Assembly: GCA_029718625.1 (NCBI GenBank)
Contig: CM056395.1
Span: 22,916,135 to 22,980,134 of the forward strand
DNA: 64,000 nucleotides
Direction: 5' to 3'
Source: Synaphobranchus kaupii
Taxonomy: Eukaryota; Chordata; Actinopteri; Anguilliformes; Synaphobranchidae
The notes beneath the pieces were generated by a model. The model had not been told where the DNA came from, ran no database searches, and worked only from the letters and a program-made list of their open reading frames with translations. Both the position numbers and the translations under genes were made by a program. Positions 1 through 11,620 of the stretch are shown here, one piece after another (within the stretch, counting starts at the first letter, position 1; each line of letters begins with the position of its first letter).

Positions 1-247
1 AGTATTTCAAAGTCAGCTCCCACATGTGAGGCTAAAAACCAACCTGATGTACAGGTGGACCAGGAAGGTCACACAAGGTATCTCATTGGCTTCCCAGCGG
101 GATGATCTTTCCACATTTTATATTCCCAGTCCCGGGTATTGAGTTGGAATCGGAAAGGAGATGAATGTGGCTTTAAAAACTGTATATTTGCACTGCGCTG
201 TTAGAGAATGCACACTTTCAGGACCATGGTCCCAAAACACTGGGACA

Positions 248-766
248 CCCAGGTGAAAAAGTAGTATACTTTAGTGTAATAAAAATATAATGTATAAGTA
301 TATATAGTATACAGTATATATTTAAGTATACAAAGGTTATTACAAGTATGCTTTTCCTTTTCGTACTTAATTTGAAGTATGTTTAAAATGTACTTTTAAA
401 AAGTGTACTTCAAGTATAGTCTCCAACACACCGTAATACTTTTAAAGTTTGTTTCAAATGCACTGGTGACATAATGAAATTGTGCTGCAAGGGTATTTAA
501 GATACCAACAAATCATACTTTTTGTTAGTGCACTTAAATATAAAAAAATAGTACCATTTTAACATACAGACATAGTGCACTTAAGTATACCTCAAAATAG
601 TCCCATTTTAACATACACACTGCAATTGAAGTACACTTAAGTATGACTTAATCACCTAGTATACTTAAAGTGCTGCCAATTTAGCGCAAAGTACATAATT
701 AGTACAAAAACTACAAAAGTATACTTTGAAAAAGTATATTTCAAGTATAATCTTTTTTCACCTGGG
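248..766. mobile_element. Non-autonomous DNA element with terminal inverted repeats
   Basis: The ends read CCCAGGTGAAAAA at the left and TTTTTTCACCTGGG at the right, which are inverted copies of each other. The interior is AT-rich and full of AGTATACTT-type short palindromes (for example around 266, 305, 585 and 719), and has no credible coding frame. This is the form of a MITE-like element of about 519 bp. I cannot see a convincing target-site duplication in the flanks, so the superfamily is left open. Confidence 0.7.
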
Positions 767-1087
767 CAGGACTCCACTGGCTGCGTGCGGGGGAGCTGGA
801 GGTGGGTCGTAAAATACGTACGAAAAACCTTTACACAACAACACTTTCCATTGACACTAACACCAGTCATATGCCACCACACAGCTGTCACAGTCACCGC
901 ACGAGTCTCAGTGTCACGTACACGCAGCTGCTTTGACATATGTTCAAAAATCTATTCCGTACTCAAACATATGTTCGGCAACATTGTAATAAGGGGTGGG
1001 TCATAAAAAAAAAAATTATTCACTCATTAAATGGGTCATGGGCTGAGAAAGTTAGGAAAGCATCTGTTATTTCTGCAGCTAATAATT

Positions 1088-1292
1088 CAGGGAAACTCAA
1101 ATCCGGCCCTCAAGGTCAGAAGTACTGGCTGGTTTTTCTCTTCTGCCTGATAGTCCACAGTCCAATAACGTCACTGATTGGCCAGAGATTACACTAACCT
1201 GGGGTGTCAGGTTTAAACCAGTCCCTGATTGGAGGGGAGGGATGAAAACCAGGAGCACTACTGGCCCCAAAAGCCAGATTTGAGTACCCCTG
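1088..1292. mobile_element. hAT-like MITE with 8-bp target duplication
   Basis: The left end reads CAGGGAAACTCAAATCCGG and the right end reads CCAGATTTGAGTACCCCTG, an inverted pair beginning CAGGG. The flanking eight bases are TAATAATT (1080-1087) and TAATAGTT (1293-1300), one mismatch apart. CAGGG-type ends with an 8-bp duplication are the hallmark of hAT transposons. A diverged relative lies at 51155-51332 and shares the internal blocks GATTGGCCAGAG and TCAGGTTTAAA. The element is too short to encode a transposase, so it would depend on an enzyme encoded elsewhere. Confidence 0.8.
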
Positions 1293-2537
1293 TAATAGTT
1301 GCTCTGGTCCTAAGTGTCTCCGCATGTAATGCGGTTTCTAATTTTGCATTGGGGTTGGTGGACATGTATAATTCAAATGTAATTAATGTACTAATCTACA
1401 TATACATTTGCCAATCCGCAGTTAGGAAACCATTTTGAACAAGTTGCCAGAACATGGACTGTTCACAAGCAAGCGTATGCATTTTGAATTATTGGTTTTC
1501 ATGTTTTCCAAAGTAGGATAACGCAGAAAGTAACAAGGAGAATTTATAGAGGGGCTGCAGTTATTGCAAGGCGATTGATTCGACGTTGGGAAATGCTCTA
1601 ACAAGCAAATTCGTGGAGTGTAAAATTGGTCCAGCTGCTTTGCTTTGGCGGCAATGTAAAACTGTGACGCTCCTGTGGGGTTGTGGGAATTCTTTTAATT
1701 ATTCAAAAAGTAGAGGGATAAGTTCAAGGACCACTCTCCGCGGAAACGGGATGAACAAAAAGGATGAAATAATTGGTGTGGACGAGACCTGGGCTGTACG
1801 GAATTTTCTTGTTTTCCCGGATCCGGAAAGGTCATGGATTTGCGAGGTATTTGTTTTGAGGAAGCAAATAGATTGCACATTATTACTTATTCATCAGTGG
1901 TGGCAGTTTCTCCATGAACTTTACCGACTTTCCATTTAAATCCGATCTGATCTAAAAACAGAGATCATAAATTTGAACGCCGGAGCACAAATACGAGAAG
2001 ACCTCAGCATAGTCAGAGCAATTTACCCCCTTTCCACTACTATTATCCGCATCCGTGGATGGAAGTACACTGGAAATGTCTGCATTTCATTTCTAAGAAA
2101 ATTTATGAAGGAAATGAAGAGAAGAGATTAATTTAATTGAGTTGCACATAAATTTTTACTAGAAATGAAAGGCAAAAACGTCTCAATAACTTGAATAATT
2201 GATCCATTATGGCAAGGCTCATAGCGAAATAAAGCTCACTTTACAAAATATGGGATTTATGTATTTGCTCCTCAGCCTTGTTTCTCATCAGAAACACGCA
2301 AGGCCATTTTTATAGAAATGCGTTTGTCCTGAGAAAGCATAGCACAGAATGCTAATCTATTGCATCCTCCATCGGTTGCACACTCAAGGTAATGCTTTTT
2401 TCTGAAAACACCAATTCCCAATCCACCTAACGCTCGTTCATTCAGAAATAAAGACGGTATTCGTCACAATTCTCTTTCTGGCAAAGATGCAAACAAATGC
2501 ACATGCTGCAGATAAAGGGGAAGCCATTACTGGAAAA
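1293..2537. other. Non-coding, nothing recognised
   Basis: AT-leaning unique-looking DNA. The short open frames here are random in composition, have no motif I recognise and no codon-like periodicity. No RNA gene or repeat is evident. Confidence 0.6.
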
Positions 2538-2546
2538 ACACACACA

Positions 2547-2602
<56 letters not shown>
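2538..2602. repeat. (CA)n microsatellite
   Basis: About 32 CA dinucleotides with an interruption (CGCG) near 2547. The reverse strand reads as cysteine/valine strings, which is purely a consequence of the repeat. Confidence 0.97.
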
Positions 2603-2604
<2 letters not shown>

Positions 2605-3660
2605 GCGGAATGCAATTGATGTAAATCCAAGTAAAATTGCCACCTGTTCCAAACGTGCAGGTAGCAATCGGGCTCACCCAGTCAATATTTATACTTGCAT
2701 GCATTTTTGTGTTTGTTTGTTTTTTTCTTTCTTTTAAATTATGGGACTACAGAAAAGACCTCATTTCTGTAGTGGATTGTAGTCCACTTCCTCTTGTCTG
2801 ATGGCTTTTAATTGGATCTCTCCTGGTCAGGGTAAAATAATCAGTTGTAATTCCGCACCTCTCTCCCATGAGAGGGAGCTGATTGGCCCATGGCCTGACC
2901 CCTCCATTTTTACGAAAGGCCCTCCGCCTGTAGTCCCGGCGCGATGTCACTTTGGTTTGGGCTGAATGATGGTGCAATAAAGCTGTTATGCCTCAACAGT
3001 CAACTCACTGGGGCCGGCAGCCTCCTTTTTCCATTTCCCTGTCCATTTTGTTCACAAGCCCTTCACCTGCTGGGATCTGTGAAGATCCATCAGGGCGGCC
3101 CATCCAATACCAACCAGATAAATTGACACATTTGAGATCCATCAATGTCCGGGGTAGTATCCCGTTCATGTCTACCAACAATTCAGCAGCAACGTCCTAC
3201 CAGGGAATCGAATCTGGCAACATCCTTCTTGGGAATCAAACCTGCAACATATAGGTGACAAAGCCAGTTCTGCTGCAGCACATTCTCCAATGCAGTTAAC
3301 TCAGTCTATTAAAACAGATCTACTGTATTTTATTGTTGGTTCCCGCTACAGAAGTGAGGTAATGTTATGTTATTTTCCCTCTCAAGCACTTGAGTTTTTT
3401 TTTATTGCGGTGTTTATTCTCTTTGTGCATTTTCAAATTAAAAATAGTGCCCCTTTAAGGTATAGCAGTAAGACAGATGTCTCTGATCCAGGATATATTG
3501 GTAATATCTCAATTGATCCTTTTACAGTTACCCAGTGTAATTTTCTTTTAGTACAGAACTGTTGGAATTCCTCCAAGATGCTGTATGCTTTGTCTTGTTT
3601 GAATTGCTTGTGTTACCTGCTCCCTGTGACAATACATGTATGAAGGGGAGGAGCACCAAG
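2603..3660. other. Non-coding; possible tRNA-related SINE trace near 3190-3260
   Basis: Mostly unique sequence. On the minus strand, two B-box-like stretches (GATTCGATTCCC near 3205 and GGTTTGATTCCC near 3236) resemble the internal promoter of tRNA-derived SINEs, but no A box or tail is clear, so I do not call an element. Confidence 0.35.
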
Positions 3661-3718
3661 TAAGGTATTACTGATTGATTAATTGATTGATTGACTGACT
3701 GATAGACTGATTGACTGG
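3661..3718 (+). repeat. Imperfect tetranucleotide (GATT)n/(GACT)n repeat
   Basis: Successive GATT, GACT and GATA units run from about 3670 to 3717. This could be the 3' tail of a degraded LINE, since (GATT)n or (AATC)n tails are usual there, but no body is recognisable upstream. Confidence 0.75.
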
Positions 3719-4110
3719 CATTCTCAGTTATTTTTTTTCAGTGCCACACCAGATAAGCGCTCACAGACTTCATCGCCCAAAACAGTCAGCCGACCCTTTT
3801 CTGTGAGTCACTCACATTAGCCATGGGGGCCTCGTCCCTCTCTGTATACTTATGTCTGGTAAATGACACTGTGGGTTTGTTGTGGAAATATTCCCATTTG
3901 CGTGATCTCCCAGGTGACGCGGCCTGTCAGCGTGGCGGATTTCAGGCCTGACGGCCTGTAACGGCGTGACTCTGTGATGGACGAGTGCATTAGGGAACCT
4001 GTCACCTCCCCAAAATGCCCTCTTTGAAAAAATAAAAAATAAACGCACATTGGTGCTACCTGCTATCATCCATAATAGGCACATAGGGATGGGATTATGG
4101 ATTATTTTTT

Positions 4111-4174
4111 GGGGGGGGGTGGGGGGGTGGCGTGAGGGGGCAGGGGGGAGGTGGGAATAGGGGGTGGAGGGAGG
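4111..4174 (+). repeat. G-rich low-complexity tract
   Basis: Runs of 5 to 9 G separated by one or two other bases. The tract is G-quadruplex-prone on the plus strand. Confidence 0.8.
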
Positions 4175-4388
4175 CCAATTTCAAAAACTATTTTCAGAAA
4201 ACATACCCTTTGTTTCATTCCATCTCCTCAAACATTATTGCTCTTTTTCCACAACAGTTTCATCCATTTTCAGGATTATTATACAAAGAAAATGTGTTGT
4301 ATTTAATAGCATATTTTAGACTTTATTGCTAAACAATAGTAAAAATGCATCTGCTTTTAATTTTGCTGATATAAAATAAACCCTCTTA

Positions 4389-4544
4389 GGGCCTGATTTA
4401 CTAAGACCATTAGCGTATGCAAAACCATTTAGCACACGCAAAACTAATAACAGAACCAATGATTGGTGCAAAACAAATACCATGACCAATCATTGGTCAT
4501 GTTATTGGTTTTGTACACGCTAAAGGTCTTGGTAAATCAGGCCC
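4389..4544. mobile_element. Harbinger-like palindromic MITE with TTA duplication
   Basis: The ends GGGCCTGATTTACTAAGACC and the inverse CTTGGTAAATCAGGCCC flank a 156-bp interior that is itself largely palindromic (CCAATGATTGG facing CCAATCATTGG). TTA occurs immediately outside both ends (4386-4388 and 4545-4547). A 3-bp TTA/TAA duplication is typical of PIF/Harbinger insertions, which is the basis of the superfamily suggestion. No coding capacity. Confidence 0.8.
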
Positions 4545-4839
4545 TTAGTGCATATTTTATAATGCACTGTGTCCAGGAAAAAGGACCATATTAGACTAGA
4601 TTATGGTCCTGCCAAAAAATAAAACTGTTTATCACGGAGAAAACACATGTGACACAATAGTACATTCAATAGGAGCACAAAAGTAAACAACCACATTTAC
4701 CTGTCTCAAAGGACAACACTAGGCCAATTTGTATCTTAAGAGGATGTGTCACTTCAGTCATTGGTTTCTACTATCAACCTATCCAGATGAAATACAAATC
4801 AGGGCCAGGTGCTGCTTGGGAGTTGATAAGACTGACTGT

Positions 4840-5230
4840 GCGCTGTTTTGAAAGCCCCTCGTGATAGCGCGTGCCCTCGAGAGTCGGCAGACGACACTGG
4901 ACTAGCGAGCCGGTCGCGCGGCTGTGATGTGGCATTTCAAATAGGGGGGGTGGGGACAACTCAACAGATGAGTGGGTCTGCGTCGCGCTTGTGCGGCTCC
5001 AGAACCCTGAGCGGGTCCTGCAGGCCTGTTACCTGTCTGCGGAACTCCTCCAGGTCTTGACAGCTCACCTGCACTGCATTTGCACATAATGAATCCCCGC
5101 GGAATGCGCGCGTATCCCCGCCAGCTGTCAGTCAAGGCGCTGCCTCTCAAAGCGTGAAGGGACAACGAGAGGGATCGTGCAGATAATATCCTGTCACGGA
5201 TTTAGGCCCGGGCCGTCGGCAGCCAGAAAA
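4840..5230. promoter_or_regulatory. CpG-dense patch (CpG island candidate)
   Basis: CpG dinucleotides are frequent here (for example about ten in 4861-4920), against an AT-rich, CpG-poor neighbourhood. In vertebrates such patches often mark promoters. I see no exon, start codon context or splice pattern that ties it to a gene. Confidence 0.35.
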
Positions 5231-7014
5231 CCCCCGCAGCTCTTGAATCCCGTCCAGAGGACCGTGGTTCATAGCCTGTCGACACCAAAGTGGCACTTGA
5301 GAGGGAGAGTTATTATCCTCAGCCACCTGTAAATACCCATGGTCAAAAATCCAAAACCCAATAACTGACAAAATTTGAAACTGCAATTTAAAGAGCCAGA
5401 TGTTTGCCCAATTTATTTATTTTTTGTTTGTCCAGCAATAACAGAACATGTCCCAAATTATGAAGGGCCATTTGGGAAGAAAAGGGGTCTTTATGTGTAT
5501 GAAGAAAGCAACTACATTACAGGTAGTGAAGAGGCCCGATATCTAAGGGAACAATCGGGGCTTAACTATACACACTTTTGATTATTTCATGTATATGGTC
5601 TGTGATCCTTCTTGTTCGTATTATTAGCCTTTATTAACTTATTCCGTAGGTATATTTTACATAGATTAATGTGCCAGCTAAAGTCGACAATGAGCAGTGC
5701 GTTGCTTAGACAGTGTAGATTGACTGTAAAAAGCAACAGTAGTGTGTTGCTTATACAGTGTATATTGTTTTTAATATTCAGTCTGGTGTGCTACAGTTGT
5801 TGCTCTTACCGATGTGTTAACATTCATACTTTTTTTCGCCTTAATGTCTGTTGACGGTAATTGTGGCTGCCCTTCTCCTAGACTATAAGTGCTGTTGTTT
5901 CTGCTCTGATGTACTTAATGTATGTCCTCAACATTACGCTTGTGCATCACCGATATACGCAATAAAACAACGGCTGTCTTCCACCTGGGGTTTCAATCAG
6001 CAGTGTCCTGGTCTCCAGCCTCATATACTTCATCAACATCTTCAATCTATCCCTCTGCCACAATCGTATATTCAACCAATCATTCATCAGAGAATGTTTT
6101 CTGTTACATGATAAAAGATGTGTTGATAGTGTTGATGTTGGAATTTGGATGAGCAGTATCATTTTAAGAGCCGTTGGATGCGGTACATCGCTATAGACAG
6201 TCCTCTAATGTTGATAAAGACCATAAAGTGCATCGTGGCCCCGAACAGAACTGAGGCGCTGAATATTTTATACGCTTTTTTAAAGCACGGTTACTGGGTA
6301 ATCAGTGCATTTCAGGAGGAGAAACGCAGGCCCCAGTTGTTGCTCCGCTACTTTCTTCAAGTTTACCATTTCATGTATCGTTTTAAATGGTGTTTCAAGC
6401 TGTGGTGTTATTTTCCCAGCTCTGTGAGACGACTGCGAAATTTAGATTTTGTATTTTTTGTTGTTGTATTTTTTGTTGTCATTTTGAATGAGCAGCGCTA
6501 TTAAAAAGCGATGCACCTCACTTCTTCTTACTGGCTGGATGAACGTCTCCTGTAAGGTATTTACAGTGCTTTTATTTCTCTATAAAGGTGGCGCGAAGTG
6601 GGACACAGTGGGACCCTGTAAGTAAGGGACCGGCCAATGAACAGAGCCTGTTCTTGTTCTTGCACAGACCACAAACAACGTCTTTGTGCCAGTGTTATAC
6701 TTTTACTCTGCCACCCCTGTGAAGTTCAAGTCCAGTTCATTCTTTAAAAAAAAAAGAAAAGAAAGAAAAACATAAAATAAAATTGTGTAAGTCCCAGAGT
6801 GCTTGCTTTTTCCTTGTTATATACGTTGTGGGAAAAAGAGAGAACAAATGGATCACTGTGCACTGTAACTACACAGATCACTTTAAGGTCACTCTCACCA
6901 AGGAAGAAAAATGTAGCCTACTGGTATCATGTCAATGCCAAAACAGAACCTGCTCTACAGTGCGACGTCATTGTGTGAGGCGTCCAATTAGACCCCAAAA
7001 TAGAAAGCACATTC
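5231..7014. other. Non-coding, no feature recognised
   Basis: Ordinary AT-leaning sequence. A 26-bp block around 5696 recurs imperfectly around 5744 (GTGYGTTGCTTANACAGTGTA), a small local duplication. Open frames are short and unrelated to any family I recognise. Confidence 0.55.
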
Positions 7015-7185
7015 CTGTTCGCCGGGGCCTCGTGTCAGAACTGTGTCCAGCGCGACAGCTGTCTCGCGAGCGAACCCGGGCCCACGAAGGCCGGCCGTTC
7101 GGCTTTAATTGGGTTTAAATGAACAGAAGTTGCTCGCCGCCGCCGTTTTTTCGCGGCCACCTCTTCCTGCCCTCCATCCCGCGAA
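7015..7185. promoter_or_regulatory. Short CpG-dense patch
   Basis: Dense CpG (CTCGCGAGCGAACCCGGG and neighbouring CGCCGCCG) in about 170 bp. TCTCGCGAGC at about 7063 contains TCTCGCGAGA-like palindrome sequence known from some CpG-island promoters, with one mismatch. No transcript evidence. Confidence 0.3.
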
Positions 7186-7215
7186 ACCGTTGCAGTGAAA
7201 CGCAGGAGAGTGAAA

Positions 7216-7269
7216 GGGGGTGGGGGTGGGGGTGGGGGTGGGGGTGGGGGGTGGGGGGGGGGGGGGGGG
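7216..7269 (+). repeat. (GGGGGT)n array ending in poly-G
   Basis: Five GGGGGT units followed by a run of G's. It satisfies G-quadruplex spacing many times over on the plus strand. Apparent proline/histidine/threonine-rich frames on the minus strand are translations of the repeat. Confidence 0.9.
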
Positions 7270-9255
7270 ACCAGAATCGCCCTCCCACATCAGCATGAGA
7301 AATAGCTATCGAACAAAACAATACATAAATAGTGTCCCTTGTCGGCGAGATTAGAAAAGCAATATCCCATTCTGCTGAGAGAGTGAAAGAAAGGGGAGAA
7401 AAAGATTTCAATGCGGGGGTAACGCTGCCGGAACAACATGACTAATGATCGTCCACGCAGGAGCTTTGCGAGCGCGAAATTAACGGTCGATTTTCTTTTT
7501 CTTGCTTTTTTTTTTTGGTGGTGCTTTTGAGAAAAAAAATTGCCCCCCCCCCCCCCCCACCCTCCCCCAACCTTCCCTCTCTGTTGTTGCTGTGTACATA
7601 GAACGGCTCTCTGGTGCGGGTTCACGCCTGTCACCGCTTGGGTTAAATCCTTTATTATTATTTAATAAACCCGTTAGTTATTATGTGTCATCATAGCCGT
7701 GGCTGGGTGGTGCCCTTGCGCGCTGGTCCAGCGTTTCCACTTCATAACATACCAGTGTAATTGCCTTTTATACTTACTTACCTTTTCATGCGGTTACAAT
7801 GCCATTATATTACATTTCAAGTAGAGACCTAATGTGTAGTATATATGGATGAAATGGCACACAACCAACTCTTTCTACGCTTACGTTGTTTTGATAGAGT
7901 TGCTACAGGAAGTGCGTTAAAACTTTCGCCTGGATTCAATCAACATTTATTCTTAACTTTGACAAAGTAAATGTAAGTACTATATTGTTTTTTTTTACAA
8001 TATGGCCATTTACCTTGCCAAACTGTGTGCATAAAATGTGAGCCGATGCCCCTTCAAATCATTCAATAGAGAACTCTCAGAAATAAACTTACCGTGGAGG
8101 TACTTTATTTTTTAAATTAAATTTCTCAAATGTAACCTGAAAGTACAATAATGTTCTTCTTTTGGGTATTAAAAAGTACCTTTTACAAGCAAAAATGGTA
8201 CTAGTGAATTATCTATTGCTGGCTAGGGGTACAATGTTATGTACCTATAGCATACCACCCCAGTGACAAATCTTTGTACCTTTTAAGAACTTTTTGTACA
8301 TTTTTTTTCTGACAGCGTAGCTGGATGGGATCTGACATTGATAAAGCTTGGTGACTCTGCTCTCCTGGGGCATCATTTTGTCCGTCGTCTCGAGTGTTTT
8401 TTTGTTTGTTTTTTTGCACAAGAGCTCAAAGGTGTGAAATCCATTACTAACGGTGACATCACGCCCCACACCCCGAGCGCAGGTCATTTCCCCTCAGCTA
8501 GGGACCTTCTGTGATTGGCTTAGAGGGCCAATGGTAATCTGTAATTGTGTCTCTCGCAGCCTAAAATCCGTGTCAGACTCAGACCGCGACGCTGGCCCTC
8601 CTATCAAAACCGGGGTGAAAAGATGAACCCCTCCAGCACCGTGGCCCCGTTGCGATAAGCAGCAACACAGTCCATGGAATGACCGGTGGGGAGGTTCAAA
8701 CAAAACACCGCTTTCTATGCCCGTGTCCATGGATACCGTTACACAGTGAAAGTTTGTAACCATGGCCACGTGTGTACGTAAACCCTGTGTTCATTTACTC
8801 AAGTGGACCGGTCAGAATAAGCTCTGCTCGCCAATTTGTCGACTTCGCGTTACAAAAAAAAAGCGTCCTCTAGGGTAAAAATGAACCTTTATGATTGGCC
8901 AATTAACATATACCTTCCGCTGGCCCTAATTATTAGTCATTACATTGAGAAGTGCGTTGCTACACAATATCTGTTTAAACTGGAAAAGGTACGTATAGTT
9001 AAATAATGGAAACAGAATGGCACTTAGCAAACATGTACACCTACACGTTATCCATGTGCACTAGACAGATTGCCTGTAAAGAACGTAGTGATCTACAGTG
9101 ATAAGAGGCAGAATAAAACATGGTGGTAAAGAACGGCGAATTGTCTGTTCCAGCATGTGGACTGCACGCTACCCGTATGTATGCATAGTCCTATATGAAC
9201 GGATGTTTTTTTCAGTTCAGGTTTGAGTGGAATTGGCATTGGCGTTGAGATTTCT
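7270..9255. other. Non-coding; includes poly-C tract at about 7543-7560
   Basis: Unique-looking DNA with a long C homopolymer near 7545 and AT-rich sequence around 7780-8300. At 8725-8770 there are two CCATGG palindromes in RFX-like half-site context, too weak to call. No gene or RNA recognised. Confidence 0.5.
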
Positions 9256-9652
9256 CTGGCGCGCTAGTTCTCTCCCAATAAGAACACTGTGTCACTCATA
9301 ACACAATGACCAAAAAAAAAAACATTAACAACAGGTAGCATTACCTTAGATGCATTGTTTTATGTCTTTGAAGTAGTAAATAATTTTGTGCTCTCTAGTT
9401 TTTATTTTGTATGTATTTTCTATTGTTGATAGACAATTGTTGATAGTTTGTATAAGAAATGTATAGATTATGTCTAATGTGCAATGCAGTCACATGATAT
9501 TGCTGTGATCTTACCTGTTGGTTCGCTTGAAAATTCTCACAATAGATGCTGTTGAGCGGTCCAGATTTAGCTGCACTCTCAGACCGGCCTCTCTCGTGGA
9601 TAGACCGTGATTTACCATAGCAGTAGCGCTAATCTCGTCTGAGGCTACAAAG
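9256..9652 (-). pseudogene. Transposase-like first exon, copy 1 (degenerate)
   Basis: On the minus strand, 9648 down to about 9525 encodes a peptide with the cores SDEISATAMVNHGLSTREAG and RVQLNLDRSTASIVRIF, ending in RTNR. It then meets AG|GTAAGA, a good splice-donor sequence. I recognise the pattern (R-x-x-I-x-x-x-V-N-H-G-L-x-x-x-E-A-G) as the N-terminal helix-turn-helix part of an IS630/Tc1-like DDE transposase family common in teleost genomes. The copy lacks the DDE domain and its 5' end diverges from copy 2 beyond 9652. Homology to 11128-11515 continues through the putative intron side to 9256. Probably a dead fragment. Confidence 0.65.
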
Positions 9653-9749
9653 ACATGTCTGTAAGTACTGTCTCTGTATGAAAGACGACCTGTCCTTCAG
9701 ATCGACCGCGGCCGCCGCCTCGAAACGTCACGTGCGTGAAATGAAAGAC

Positions 9750-9766
9750 CCCCCCCCCCCCCCCCG
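9750..9766 (+). repeat. Poly-C tract
   Basis: Homopolymer of about 15 C. It is one of many long G/C homopolymers in this window. Confidence 0.9.
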
Positions 9767-9934
9767 TCTCCACACCGCGTACGTGCGTCATCTTCCATAA
9801 ATAATCAACCGACTGGTTTCTCACTTAGCCTTGGAGAAAATGCCCCTATATGCACTTTTGTCTTGGAAATACAAGGGATTACTGTGAATCGTGGCTTTGG
9901 CCCTGCCCACTCTATTTACGTAACCGTCTTATTT

Positions 9935-10165
9935 CATTACATTACGATACATCACGTTACATTACGGGCATTTAGCAGACGCTCGCATCCAGATCGACTT
10001 GCACAACTTTCTCATTTTTATATGGATATAGCCTACAGCTGGATATTTCACTGAAGCGATTCAGCTAAAGCACATTGCCCAAGGGTACAACAGCAGTGCG
10101 ATACCTGGGAGTCAAACCTGCAAGCCCAGGCTACAGCACTCATCCTCTGCCTAGCACTGTACTGG
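9935..10165 (-). mobile_element. tRNA-derived SINE (old copy)
   Basis: Read on the minus strand it has a tRNA-like B box (GGTTTGACTCCC near 10118). A body block TACCCTTGGGCAATGTGC follows, then the tail block GAGCGTCTGCTAAATGCC and a (GTAAT)n-type tail toward 9935. The block CTGGATNNGAGCGTCTGCTAAATG followed by TGTAATGTAA is a widespread fish SINE/LINE 3' tail. Shorter relics of the same tail are at 14075-14170 and 54395-54445. The exact family name is not assigned. Confidence 0.65.
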
Positions 10166-10290
10166 CAGCTAAATCTGGGCCCTGGTAAAATTCCTCTCTC
10201 CTAGCTCCATATCCTCAGCGACACGCCAGGTAGACTCGATTCTCCTCTCAGCAGGTGGCATCCAGTTCGTATATATGACCTTTTTTCCTC

Positions 10291-10299
10291 TGTGTGTGT

Positions 10300-10379
<80 letters not shown>
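10291..10379 (+). repeat. (TG)n microsatellite
   Basis: About 44 TG units with one TATG interruption near 10303. Cys/Val and Thr/His strings in the overlapping frames are artefacts of it. Confidence 0.97.
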
Positions 10380-10381
<2 letters not shown>

Positions 10382-11127
10382 TTTATATTGATTACGGTGA
10401 CTTTTTGGCATATTTTACAGTGCCTAGGGCTGCTAGTCTTTACACAGACCTCAGTGCTCAATATGTTCCAACTGACAGAAAATAAACCAATAGACCTTGG
10501 ATGCCGGACATGCCAGCCAGTTTATAAATAGACTTAGACCAAAGGCCACACGTGCTACTGTCGTCCAGCTCCACTGAATGTCAAGTGGTTCCTATTTCAT
10601 CACATTGGTTTTTTCACTCATTCGCTCCTTTGTTTTTTGTTTTTTTCTCCGTAACATTTTACCTCTAGAAGCATATTAAGCAGATATGCTGTGTCGTGCA
10701 GAAATGATAATTACATGGTTAGTAAAGTCTTGCATCATTGACGTGCACCGTAGTTTATTGAGGAGCGAGAGTGAATGGACAGCGCGTAACAAAGAGAGAA
10801 CGCCACGCGGTTAAAAAAGCCCACACGGTTTTGATTCACTAATTATGCGCTGACACGTTTTGACATACAGTCCTCTTCCTCCACCTTGATCAATACACTT
10901 CTCAGGGGTTTAGTGACCCCAAAAGCCTCTGTCAGCCAGTTTGCTTTACAATTGGTTACAAGCATTTCTCAATAATAAATTAACTTTTTTCAAAACTCTT
11001 CACACAGTTCCCTGCACCAATATGCAGCTTGGCAGCGCAGTTAATTTCACACCGAAAATGCACCAAAAACTACCGAAACACTCAACGTCTCAAAATCAAA
11101 TAATTCTTCAAAAACACCAGCACTTAT
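10380..11127. other. Non-coding, nothing recognised
   Basis: AT-leaning sequence with no repeat, RNA gene or coding motif that I can support. Confidence 0.5.
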
Positions 11128-11620
11128 CTGGCACTTACCTCCCAAGAACACTTTGTCCCTCATAACGTAATGACCTAAAAAAACACTAACAACCGGAAGC
11201 ATTACATAGATGCATCATTTTATGTCTTTGAAGTAGTAAATCAGTTTGTGCTCTCTAGTTTTTCTTTTGTATACATTTTTTATTGTTGATAGTATAGCAA
11301 ATGTATAGATTAAGTCTAATGTGCAATGCAGCCACGTTCCATTGCAGAATCTTATATCTTACCTGTTGGTTCGCTGGAAAAATGTTCACAATAGATGCCA
11401 CCGTTGAGCGGTCCAGATTTAGCTGCACTCTCAGACCAGCCTCTCTCAGAGATAGACCGTGATTTACCACACGATCAATTATAGTCGCCCTAATCTCACC
11501 TGAGACTGCAGCTCTCGGTCTTCCTCTCTGTTGACTTCCATGACACATGCGTACTCCTCTCCCTCTCCCGACCGCTCTCATTCCTCTGTTAACCCCATCT
11601 CTATCTCTTTCTGAGTCCAT
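11128..11620 (-). pseudogene. Transposase-like first exon, copy 2
   Basis: The minus-strand frame starts MDSERDRDGVNRGMR at 11620. It continues through a basic stretch and GRPRAAVSGEIRATIIDRVV, then NHGLSLREAGLRVQLNLDRS and TVASIV. A one-base T insertion relative to copy 1 (run of T near 11379-11384) shifts the end of the exon out of frame. The donor AG|GTAAGA is preserved at about 11364. The domain is the N-terminal HTH of an IS630/Tc1-like transposase family; the catalytic DDE exon is not present nearby. With copy 1, 1.87 kb away in the same orientation, it forms a direct-repeat pair. Start choice: first ATG that precedes the conserved region in frame. Confidence 0.7.

Noticed and set aside
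3180..3290. Minus-strand tRNA-derived SINE
   Set aside because: Two B-box-like stretches exist, but no A box, body or tail could be defined.
8722..8768. RFX X-boxes around two CCATGG palindromes
   Set aside because: Only half-sites match the consensus.
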